From Mesorhizobium neociceri (GTDB lineage: Bacteria; Pseudomonadota; Alphaproteobacteria; Rhizobiales; Rhizobiaceae), in NCBI RefSeq assembly GCF_013520985.1, contig NZ_JACDTY010000003.1, positions 62,001-126,000 of the forward strand: a DNA stretch of 64,000 nt, in the 5' to 3' direction. Shown in pieces: positions 36,240 to 44,900 of the stretch (position 1 is its first letter; every line of letters begins with the position of its first letter). The position numbers and the translations under genes were made by a program. The notes below the pieces were generated by a model. The model ran no database searches. It was not told where the DNA came from and worked only from the letters and a program-made list of their open reading frames with translations.

Positions 36240-36260
36240 ACTTTTCCCGGAGTTGCTCTA
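36201..36260. repeat. Rhizobial palindromic repeat, GCAAYTCCGG family (copy 1)
   Basis: Perfect ten-base arms GCAACTCCGG (36213-36222) and CCGGAGTTGC (36247-36256) surround ACGGAAAACCGCTTCACACTT. It lies between two operon genes. The same element occurs at 60753-60814 with arms changed on both sides. Confidence 0.9.
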
Positions 36261-36345
36261 AATCCGTCACATCCGAAAGAATTCACATGGCATAGTCTCA
36301 AATCGTCGAGCATCCCGCCACGCCATCCATCTGCTCACGTCACCA

Positions 36346-37323
36346 TTACGCAGGCTTGGCCGCGAGGCCCTGAATAATGGTGTCGATCGCGATGCCCTCG
36401 TTGCGATAGTATGTGCTCTTGGTAACCGCGTTGGGCTCGGTGAGCCAGCCGCCGCTGTGATGCAGCGCAATCAGGTTCCAGTCGGTGTCGAAGACGGGCG
36501 AGCCCGACGAGCCCGGCAGCGTGTCGGTCAGATACTGGACGCGGCCGCCGCCGACGAAGGCCACGACATTGGCGACGAACGATATCTGCTTTTGCGCGCC
36601 GCCGGGGTGCTGGATGATGTTGACATGGTCGCCGACCTTCACGGCCATGGGCTTCATGTCCAACTCGCCCCATTTGGAGGCATCGCCCTTGATGCACACG
36701 GCCGACCAGTCATTTTCCTTGGAGGTGCGAAGGGGCACGGCGGTGTCGATGCCGAATTCTTCGAATTGTGCGTCGAGCCCGGCAACAGTCCGCTGATAAT
36801 TGAACTGGACCACCGCGTCCTTCAGGGAAGGGTCGTCGGGCAGCACGTGGTTGTTGGTGATCAGGATCCCGCCGGCGGTCATGAAGCCGGTGCCGGAACT
36901 GCCATCGGCACGCTTGATGCGCACCACCGATTTCGCCCTGATAACGCCGAGTTCAAGATAGCTGATCGGCACCAGCGTGCTTTTGTCACCGAGAATCTTT
37001 TCGAGCTGGCCTGGCGCGCCGCTCCATTTGGCAGTGGCGGGTCCTTCGACCGGTGGCGGCGGGGCATGCTGCTTTGCCTGCAGCAAGGCCTCGTCGCCGG
37101 GATTCTCAGCGAGCGCAAAGGCGATGAGGTCGTCGACCTTGGTTTCCTGCCTTGCGCGCTCGATGATCGAGAACCAGCTGTTGATGGCCTTGCCGTCAAA
37201 GGTGATTTGCGGTGCCGACAGACCGACACTTTTGGCAACACGCATACCGTCGCCGATCATCGGGTAGAGATTGGACAAAATCCGGTTAAGGTTCGTCAGT
37301 TCTGATTGCTCCCATTTAGTCAT
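36346..37323 (-). CDS. EAD adaptor fused to trypsin-like serine protease
   Basis: The 325-residue product joins an N-terminal EAD-type helical domain (about residues 8-85; LNRILSNLYPMIGDGMRVAK, INSWFSIIERARQETKVDDL) to a trypsin-like domain from about residue 115. The triad is visible: His in ILITNNHVL (159), Asp in NDWSAVC (205) and Ser in LPGSSGSPVFD (273). No signal peptide: a cytoplasmic protease, as in the EAD-protease conflict proteins described by the Aravind group, where the EAD recruits the effector to a sensor. Its stop region overlaps the next gene's end by four bases (37320-37323). Third gene of the operon. Confidence 0.85.
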   Translation of the reverse strand: MTKWEQSELTNLNRILSNLYPMIGDGMRVAKSVGLSAPQITFDGKAINSWFSIIERARQETKVDDLIAFALAENPGDEALLQAKQHAPPPPVEGPATAKWSGAPGQLEKILGDKSTLVPISYLELGVIRAKSVVRIKRADGSSGTGFMTAGGILITNNHVLPDDPSLKDAVVQFNYQRTVAGLDAQFEEFGIDTAVPLRTSKENDWSAVCIKGDASKWGELDMKPMAVKVGDHVNIIQHPGGAQKQISFVANVVAFVGGGRVQYLTDTLPGSSGSPVFDTDWNLIALHHSGGWLTEPNAVTKSTYYRNEGIAIDTIIQGLAAKPA

Positions 37324-38507
37324 GGGGTTCCCTCCAATTGCAAGGCATACAGCAGGGCCGGTATTTTGCCGGCCCGCCGAGCAGCGTCGACCAGCCGGAT
37401 CGATTCATCACCGACAGTGCCGCCTTGCGACCATCTGTTGACCGGCAATTCGATGGAGGTGGAGAGCCTGGCAAGGTCGGTTCGGTCCTTGCTCGACAAT
37501 GACTGGAGCAAGGAATCCGTGGTGTCGTCGCCCTGCATTTCTTCAGCGAGCCGGGCTTCGATGGTGCGCAAGATGGGAGCCTGGCGACCGCGCATCTCCT
37601 CAGGGCTGACAAAGAGCGTCTCCCACATCGGCTGCACCAAGTCGGCGCCTGTCAGATAGACCCCATAGCGCTTCTTGTCGGTGGAATAGGACTTGAAGAA
37701 CGTCTCGATATTGCTGCGAAACCGGCGATCGCCGGTCTGAGCGGTTGCGTAGACAAAGGCGTGCAGCTGCGCGCCGTCCTCAGAATATTCCATGACGGAG
37801 AAGGGATGCACCTCGACAGGGATGTTGGGAACGTCCTTCCTGATGATCTTGTCCGGATGTGTGATGACCAGGCAACCTTTGGCTACGCCCGCCACCGAAG
37901 GAAACTGCGCCGACCACGTCAGAGGCATTGCGCGCCAGTCGGCAATCCCCTCGATAACCTTGCCCTCTCCCAGGTGGTGATGTTCCCAGACCTCGGTAGA
38001 GATCAGGGCCGGCACACCGGCCGAAGCATTCATCGACCTAGTCAGCGTCACCAGACGATAACCCTGTTCGGACGGTGGCAGCCTGATCGTCCCAATACCG
38101 CCTGAAACGACTCGCGACTTGGCCAGCGGGTTCAGCGTTATGAAGTTGCCGACCTTGTTTTCGACGTCGCTCTGTCCGATCTGGCGTCGATCGGCAGACG
38201 CCTTCTGCCAGAATAGTCCGGGCACACGGGCCACCCATTCGGAAATGGCCTCCTCGATGATGGCGTAGGTTCCCGCGGTGCCGGTACGCCAGAACTGCTG
38301 GTCATCGTAATAGAAGTTAGATGAATCGTGTTTCCAGAACGCACCGTCCGCCTTAGTCAGCGGTTCGTCGACCAACTCATAGTTGGCCAATGTTTCACTG
38401 ACCTGGCTGGCGGCCAGCGCCCTGACCAGCGCACTCTTCCGGGTGCCCATGCTGGCTGACGCCCAACGCCCTGCCCTGCGCGCCCTCCAGAGCGACCATA
38501 TCGACAC
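37320..38507 (-). CDS. Uncharacterised protein with C-terminal EAD-like domain
   Basis: The 395-residue product starts at a GTG eight bases after AAGG, three bases after the upstream stop. Near residue 20 lies GTRKSALVRALAAS, like the end of a P-loop but with Arg where Gly is expected. The body (DGAFWKHDSSNFYYDDQQFW; FITLNPLAKSRVVSGG; GCLVITHPDKII) matches no family I know. The last 65 residues (LLQSLSSKDRTDLARLSTSI...RLVDAARRAGKIPALLYALQ) have the helical pattern of an EAD-type adaptor. The 5' end is doubtful: another frame from 38499 reads MVALEGAQGRALGVSQHGHP. Second gene of the operon; overlaps the EAD-protease gene by ATGA. Confidence 0.65.
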   Translation of the reverse strand: MSIWSLWRARRAGRWASASMGTRKSALVRALAASQVSETLANYELVDEPLTKADGAFWKHDSSNFYYDDQQFWRTGTAGTYAIIEEAISEWVARVPGLFWQKASADRRQIGQSDVENKVGNFITLNPLAKSRVVSGGIGTIRLPPSEQGYRLVTLTRSMNASAGVPALISTEVWEHHHLGEGKVIEGIADWRAMPLTWSAQFPSVAGVAKGCLVITHPDKIIRKDVPNIPVEVHPFSVMEYSEDGAQLHAFVYATAQTGDRRFRSNIETFFKSYSTDKKRYGVYLTGADLVQPMWETLFVSPEEMRGRQAPILRTIEARLAEEMQGDDTTDSLLQSLSSKDRTDLARLSTSIELPVNRWSQGGTVGDESIRLVDAARRAGKIPALLYALQLEGTP

Positions 38508-38510
38508 TTC

Positions 38511-40781
38511 CTAGCCCTTCTTCTTTCGTCTCCGTGATCCCGCGCGCAGCGCGATTTCGCCACCGCGGACCGTCTCGTATTGGTCGGCGTCGATCAGCGA
38601 TTGGTCGAAGCTGACGCCGGTCATTTCGGAGATTTCGGTCAGCGGGTACATGGCGCCGATGAACTCTTCGGAGACCGTGAACTCCAGTTCCGTGTCGGTG
38701 AGGTCCTGTTCGAGCACGAAACCATAGCTGGCGAGGCCGTCATTGACACGGGCCACCACCACCTTCCAAAAGCGGCGCGGCACGAGTGCGCGAAGGCTGC
38801 TGCCCTTGGGACCCTTGCCGGCGAATGTGCGGTCGTCATCGGCGAGAATTGGGCCGGCGAAGACGCAAAGACGTTCGCTCGCCGCCTCGGAGAGAACATG
38901 GTTCTCGAGATCGCCCCAGTTCTTCTCGCCGCTGTCGGAGCGATTATAGCCTTCGACCTGGGGTGAGCAGTTGGTGACATGGAAGGAGCAGACATTGCCC
39001 CGGAGCAGAAGTTCGAAGGTGCTGCCCCAGGCCACGTCATCGCGCCTGACGATATGGCCCTTGTCGAAAGCGCCCTGATCCTGGGTGTAGAAGACGTCGG
39101 GGATCTGGTATTTGTCGTCGAGCCGCAGATCCGGGAACCAACGTTCGCTGAACAGGCCGCCACGAGAGTAGTTGCGGCCCTTTTCCGGTTCGCGCAGATT
39201 GCTCTCTTCGGTGACGTTGGAGGCGGTGAACAGGGCCAGCCGCCGCTTGGCGTGCATCTTGACCGAGAAGTTCTGGTAGTCGAGCTGCGTGCCGCCGGCC
39301 TCGAGCGGCGCCAGCACGGACGGGTCGGTGGCCTCCGGCATCGGCACCACGACCGGAGCGAGCTTGGTGCCGCCAGACAAGAATTTTTCGTCATAGCCCT
39401 CATAGCCGGCATAGTCGGCGACCGATTTGGGAACGAATGCGCCGCCGGGGGGCGTCGGTTTGGCCGCTTCGAGCTCGACCGATTCCGTGACCGCTTCATG
39501 GCCAGGAGCGGAGCCCAGTGAGACGGTGATACGCAACGGCACTTCGAAGGTGACGCTGCCGCCGGGTGAAACGACGACGCCTCCGCCGGTGGGTGGCGGT
39601 GCCTGGGTGATGACGCCCGGAATTTTCTTGACGCCGCCGACTTCGACGAGGTTCACGCCTTCGGCCGGCGATGCGCTGTCGGCCTTGTTCCACCAGGCAC
39701 CCCAATCGTTGGGGCCGCCGCTGGCGGCGCCGGCGAAGTTGAGGCCGAGGTCGACGACGCGTTGGTCTTTCGCAAGCGCGCCAGTGGGCACGGCGTAATT
39801 GCGCTCGAGATAGCGGCCGGCGAAATGCAGCGCCACGACCTCGCCGGTGGCGAGGTTGATCATGGCGGTACCGGAGTTGCCGCCAGTCGTCGAACAATCA
39901 TGTGTCGCCGCGCTGACGATCTTGCCAAAACTTTCGGTGTCGAAGGGTCCCTGCAACATGCCCGGCTGCAGGCGCTTGACCTGGAAGCGATTGCGCATCA
40001 GGTCGTTCTGGACATCGACCGCGTTGCGGTTGTCGAACGCCGGATAGCCGATGGCGACGACCTCTTGGCGCGGCAGATCGCGCGCGTCGGCGACAGCGAG
40101 AGACAGCGGCGTGATGTTGTCGGGCAGGCCTTCGACTTCGAGGATCGCCATGTCCCAATAGGGGTGGATCATCCGGACATTGCGGATCTTGAAGACGTTT
40201 CCAGCAGCCGCATCGCGCTTGAAGTCGATGCCGGCGGCGCGGCCGTTGATGAATTGCAGATTGCGGTCACCGAGGCCGTCAGCAAAGATATGCGCCACAT
40301 GACGGTTGGTCATCAACAGGTTGCGACCGACGACGAAGCCGGTGCCGCCGTAAGGGATGTTGGTGTTCCACAACAGTTCGATGCGCCCGATCGCCGGCAA
40401 AGCGGCTTCGATGCGCTGCTTCAATGCAGCCTCGCTGGTAAGCTTCGTCCACAGCGAATGGCCAGGTGTCGGAGCGCCGTCGAAAGTCAGCGTCGTAAAG
40501 GTGCCATCCTTGATGTCATAGACCGGCCGCAACTCCGGGATGATTATGGCTTCCAGATCGGAAAGCTGCTCGGGCGCGACTTCGGCCCCTCGCGCGAGGT
40601 TCTCCGCACCGGCGCGCGCCGATTCAAACGCCGCTTCCGTCTTGCCGCCGTCCGTGGGCGCAAGGGATTCCAGGGCGTCACCGGCCATCGTCTCCATGTT
40701 TGCAAGGACCGATTCAGTCCCCTCGCCGCCAGTGATGAGATCAAGATATTGACGGATACGCTGTTCTCTGCTGACCGGCAT
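38511..40781 (-). CDS. Trypsin-like protease fused to DNA/RNA non-specific endonuclease
   Basis: The 756-residue product has an N-terminal helical part (1-80), a trypsin-like domain (about 130-340) with His in LLMTNRHVA (161), Asp in YWDMAIL (210) and Ser in TTGGNSGTAM (303), a proline/glycine linker with beta-rich segment (about 390-440), and a C-terminal NucA/endonuclease G-type domain (about 500-730) with DKGHIVRRDD (catalytic His 576) and VTNCSPQ...NWGDLENHV (metal-binding Asn). No signal peptide. Both active sites look intact, so one protein could cut protein and nucleic acid. First gene of the five-gene operon; GGGGGAGGG lies five bases before the ATG and a Crp-type site about 195 bases upstream. 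Confidence 0.88.
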   Translation of the reverse strand: MPVSREQRIRQYLDLITGGEGTESVLANMETMAGDALESLAPTDGGKTEAAFESARAGAENLARGAEVAPEQLSDLEAIIIPELRPVYDIKDGTFTTLTFDGAPTPGHSLWTKLTSEAALKQRIEAALPAIGRIELLWNTNIPYGGTGFVVGRNLLMTNRHVAHIFADGLGDRNLQFINGRAAGIDFKRDAAAGNVFKIRNVRMIHPYWDMAILEVEGLPDNITPLSLAVADARDLPRQEVVAIGYPAFDNRNAVDVQNDLMRNRFQVKRLQPGMLQGPFDTESFGKIVSAATHDCSTTGGNSGTAMINLATGEVVALHFAGRYLERNYAVPTGALAKDQRVVDLGLNFAGAASGGPNDWGAWWNKADSASPAEGVNLVEVGGVKKIPGVITQAPPPTGGGVVVSPGGSVTFEVPLRITVSLGSAPGHEAVTESVELEAAKPTPPGGAFVPKSVADYAGYEGYDEKFLSGGTKLAPVVVPMPEATDPSVLAPLEAGGTQLDYQNFSVKMHAKRRLALFTASNVTEESNLREPEKGRNYSRGGLFSERWFPDLRLDDKYQIPDVFYTQDQGAFDKGHIVRRDDVAWGSTFELLLRGNVCSFHVTNCSPQVEGYNRSDSGEKNWGDLENHVLSEAASERLCVFAGPILADDDRTFAGKGPKGSSLRALVPRRFWKVVVARVNDGLASYGFVLEQDLTDTELEFTVSEEFIGAMYPLTEISEMTGVSFDQSLIDADQYETVRGGEIALRAGSRRRKKKG

Positions 40782-40975
40782 GGTCGCCCTCCCCCAAAGG
40801 TTCTGTCAAAGTAAAGAACTGTATTGCCCCATTTTAGACTGGCGCAATTCTGGCTGGCACGCAAGGAAACAAATCAACGCGCGTCGAATACGACCAGGGC
40901 GTGACGTTGGCATGTCTCTTCGCCCGCAGTCGCTCGCGCGATGTGTCACGGTCGCATTATTTTAGCGCCGCCGTA

Positions 40976-40991
40976 TGTGATCTCGATCACA
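40976..40991. promoter_or_regulatory. Crp-type operator, site 1
   Basis: TGTGATCTCGATCACA, an exact TGTGA-N6-TCACA palindrome with seven-base arms. It lies 195 bases before the protease-nuclease gene and 292 before the Crp-family gene, so it could serve either or both. Confidence 0.75.
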
Positions 40992-41098
40992 GACGGTGAT
41001 GCCGTTTGCGCCGACCTATTGCAGCGGGCGGAAATGAGCATTGCGTATCCGCTCGGTTTGCGAAAATTTTGATCACCTAACCATTTTTATCAGTTGCG

Positions 41099-41135
41099 GT
41101 CTGCACGCCCGGCTCCTCCCGCCGCGCGTGCAGAC
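41099..41135. repeat. Ten-base inverted repeat upstream of the Crp-family gene
   Basis: GTCTGCACGC (41099-41108) and GCGTGCAGAC (41126-41135) are exact complements with a 17-base loop. No T run follows, so it may be an operator or an mRNA leader hairpin of the 41283 gene. Confidence 0.6.
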
Positions 41136-41282
41136 AGCTTTCCGCCGGGCGCAAGTCGGCACTGGGCGCAACCACTGCTCCACGCCTTTAGAAGGCGTAA
41201 TGGCAAAGGGATGAACACCGGGCTTTGATGCGGTGCACTCTTGCCGTAAACTTTGCTGGTTGCGGCAATTGGGAAGTTCAAC

Positions 41283-41969
41283 ATGGCTTTTGGCGGCGCG
41301 AACGACAGAAACGATCTGCCGCGCCTGGCGCGCATCGATCCAAAGCTGTTCGATATTCTGTTCAGCGGCTGCAAGGTCGAGCGTTGCACTGCCGGCCAGC
41401 ATCTGTTCGTCCAGGAAGATGCCGCCGACCGCATTTACGGGGTGATGACCGGCACGGTGGAAATCTCGATCTATTCGCCTGGCGGCCAGAAGCTGGTGGC
41501 CAATATCGAGCTGTCGCGCAGCCTGGTCGGAGAGATCGGCGCGCTTGACGGGCGGCCCCGCACCGCCACCGCCATCTGCCTCACCGCTTGCGAGCTGGTG
41601 TCGGTCAGCAGGACACAACTCTTTGATCGCATTGAAAGAAATCCACCACTGGCGCGCGCGATGATCGAACTTCTGTGCGCCAGGCTGCGCTGGGTGAGCG
41701 GCGAGCTCGGTGACCAGGCCTTCTTTGGCATCGAGGCGAGGCTCGCCAAGCGCCTGGTCTTCCTGGCCGAGGTGATGGCCGACGCCGCCGGCTGGATCCC
41801 GATCTCGCAATCGGAGCTCGGAGAATTCCTCGGCGCCACGCGCGAGTCCGTCAACAAGACGCTCAACGACTGGCGCGCCCGCTCGTTCATCGCCATCAAG
41901 CGCGGCGGTCTGCGCATCACCGACGCTGGCGCATTGCGTCATATCGCCGAGTCGCAAGACGACGACTGA
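41283..41969 (+). CDS. Crp/Fnr-family transcriptional regulator
   Basis: The 228-residue product has an N-terminal cyclic-nucleotide-binding beta-barrel (about 20-125) with GEIGALDGRPRTATA, which keeps the Glu and Arg that hold cAMP phosphate in Crp, and a C-terminal winged helix (about 160-220) with ISQSELGEFLGATRESVNKTL. In the recognition helix the Arg-Glu that read TGTGA in E. coli Crp are conserved and the third contact Arg is Lys. No Fnr-type cysteine cluster. It lies beside two TGTGA-N6-TCACA sites, divergent from the protease/nuclease operon and convergent with the P450-DyP gene. GGAAG precedes the ATG; an upstream ATG at 41253 is less likely. Confidence 0.9.
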   Translation: MAFGGANDRNDLPRLARIDPKLFDILFSGCKVERCTAGQHLFVQEDAADRIYGVMTGTVEISIYSPGGQKLVANIELSRSLVGEIGALDGRPRTATAICLTACELVSVSRTQLFDRIERNPPLARAMIELLCARLRWVSGELGDQAFFGIEARLAKRLVFLAEVMADAAGWIPISQSELGEFLGATRESVNKTLNDWRARSFIAIKRGGLRITDAGALRHIAESQDDD

Positions 41970-41976
41970 CGCCGAA

Positions 41977-44900
41977 TCAGAGCCGCGAAATCAGATAGCG
42001 CAACGCCGAGCGGCTGGGCATGAAGAAATACCCGCCCCCCTTGGTGGTGACGAATTGCGGCATGTCACGGAGCGTCGTGACCTTTTCCCATGACGGAATG
42101 GTGAACCTGCCATCGCCGTCGCGCGAACCAATCGTCGGGTCCTTTTCAGCGACGAGGCCCTGGAACGTGGCCGACGAAACCCAGGTCTGCTGGATGAACT
42201 CGTACTGGCGCTCGATGTCGGCGTTAAGGCACATGAAGAGCAGTCCCTTTTCGGCCTTGCCATTCTTGCCGTCCGGCTTCTCATAGGTGCGGCCGATCCG
42301 CAGGATACGATGGCGCTTGCCGATATTGATCTGCGTATCGCGGTCCTCGCCCAGCGAATCGCGCGGGTTGGAACGGCGTATGTGGGCACCAAGCGGGCAG
42401 CGATGGCCTTGCGGATCCTCGGCGCCAGTGGCGAAGCTGTTGTCGATGACGCGTCCCGGATGATCGGGGTTGCGCACCAGCGAGCTACCGTTCTGCCAGC
42501 GGCCGAGCATCTTGGCGGCAATCCAATCTTGCGTGATGGCTTGGTTGCCGAGTTGGTTCGCGACCAAGGCTGCAGCCTTTTTGCAGTAGTCGTTGAAGAC
42601 GTCGACATGCTGCTCGAACTGGCGAATAACGAGGAATGAGCCGTTGCGGCCGAAATCGCGCGGCGGTGGCGGCAGGCCCGGAATCAGCCGGCTACGGCGC
42701 ACCTGCGAAAGGATCCCGGTACGATCGTGTGATGCGCTTACCGAGGGCGAGGCTGGATAGAACCCATGCTCGTCACGATAACCGAACAGGAACTCGCCGG
42801 GCGCGACCAGATGCATTGATGCAGCGCCCCTGCTGGCGCGGGTCGTGCCGCGGACAATCGGCTGCGAAATCCCGTCCGCGAAACCGAAATGCTCGTAGGC
42901 TGGCCCACGTTCCGACCTATCGTCACGCTTTGCCCCGTCAGGCGATTTCGTATTCGTGTCGGTCGGCCCCCGATTTACGGCGAGCGGCAGTTCGGCGACG
43001 ACCTTCATGCCTGCACCGGTCGTCTTTCGTTTCACGGTGGCAATCTCGGTCTTCAACCTTCCCGGGTCTTCAGCATAGCAGACGATGACCAGGTCCACGG
43101 GGTTCTCCATCGACCCCCACTCCCATTCGTCCGGGCCGTCGCGGCCTCGGTCGTCCAGTATGCGCCCACGCTCGGGATTGCCCATGCCATGGCGAAAGGC
43201 GATCGGAAATGTTTCCAGTGGATCGTCCCCCACGCTCTCGTCGAGCCCAAGCTGCCGCAGGCCACCGGGACCAAAGGCTACTATCATGGCTCGCCCGGCG
43301 GGCCTGCCTTCGCCGAAACTCGTCTGCTCGACAACGAAATCGAGCCAGGCTCTGCGCTTGGGCGCCGGCAACTTGTCCGGCACGCGGATCGCAAGCATAT
43401 GCGAATAACCGAGAGGGCCGAGCGGGCCGAAGAAGATGGACTGGATCTCGCCGGTTTCCAGCTGCTGCTCGAGAGGCGCCGGAAAGGCGGAGCTGATATT
43501 GGCCAGCAGCGAGGTGGTTTTTTGAACGGTGGTTGTTTCGCTCGCCGGGCGCCGTAGCGAACCGAACAAGCTCAGCCAGTCGCGCGCCTCGTTACCGACG
43601 GCGGAAGCAATGCCGCGCCTGACCCGGGAATTGATCCGGATGCGCGTTGTGTTGACTTGGGGATAGGCGGAGTACCAGAACAGTGTCGGCACCTGCTGGC
43701 GCCGCGCCCAGCGCTTGAAGCGATCGCCATCGCGCGCGCCGTCAAGGAACAGCCATCGTGTACGTGGATAGCCCACGGTGTTGCTCCACACTCCGGTCAG
43801 GCCAGCGGATGCCTTGGCGATAAAGTCCTCAAGATAGCTTTCCCAGCTGCCACCGTAGTTGGAGAAGAACATCAACCGGTTGGAGCTGGGCAGCAGTATC
43901 CAGCGGGCAAAATGGATGGTGTTGATGGTGTTGAGAAAGCCTGGCTTGAACACCTTCTGGGCCGCTATCGAGATCAGGTAGAAGGAAAACCTGAGCGCCA
44001 GCCGCCGCAAAATGCCAGCCTTCATCGTCGAAATCGCGGTCAGGTGGTTCTGCGCCGCGTGGTCCTCCTTAACGAGTATCGCGTTCAATTCAGATATGCT
44101 GATCGATGTGCTTTCCGGTTGATCCCGGTCCTCGCGGCGTCGCAGCGCCAGCAAGCACCAAAACACCAGCAGCGCCGCTGCCACCAACACTCCAAGTCCC
44201 GACAACAGAAGTGAAGTGATTGCTACGGCTAGGGCGGTGAAGGAGATTTCCTGGGAACTGATGTCGATAGATCTGCCGAACACCACACTGTAGGTCATGT
44301 ACCAGCAAGCAGCCCAGATGATCGCCACTGTGACGAAGACCGGCGGTACCAGCAAGGTCGTCATCAGGGCACGGCCCCAATGGCCCGGCGGCTTTTCCAG
44401 CAGGCTTTCGGCCGGCTCGAACGCCCAGGCAAACGTCCCCAATGACTGAAGATGCTGGCGAGCTTCAGCGAGCACGGCGGGAGCGTTGCCGGTGCCCTTG
44501 CGTGGCCGCTCCACGATGTCGCGCACGGCTTCGAAAAGCTGCTGCTCGGCCTTGATACGTTGGACCGAGTGCCCCGGAGTTCCGGAAAACACCAGTCCGG
44601 CATTGCTGCCGAAGGACGGCGATATGTCGACATTGTGCTTGCGCAGGAAATCGTTCAAGGCGCCGCCATCACGCAGGTCGCAGACGTCCTTGAAGATTGG
44701 CCGCAGCCGGTGCCCGATGGCGTGCGTCACGGCATTGATGACATCATCGATGCTGCCGTCGCCGGAAATCTCCAGAACCAGAGCCCCTTTTTCCTGACCG
44801 GAATCAGCGTCGATCTCGCCAGTGCCGACAACGGCGAGGCTGGCGAAATGGATAGTGCCGACGATGTCGAGCGCGGTGCGGACCTCTTCGCCGGCCGGGT

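Larger units (their letters stand above)
40782..41282. other. Divergent regulatory region
   Basis: 501 bases between the protease/nuclease operon (minus) and the Crp-family gene (plus). It holds a Crp-type site at 40976-40991 and a ten-base inverted repeat at 41099-41135. No open frame of interest. Confidence 0.75.

Noticed and set aside
41060..41082. Fnr-type box before the Crp-family gene
   Set aside because: TTTTGATCACC gives only one half of TTGAT-N4-ATCAA; the regulator also lacks Fnr cluster cysteines.
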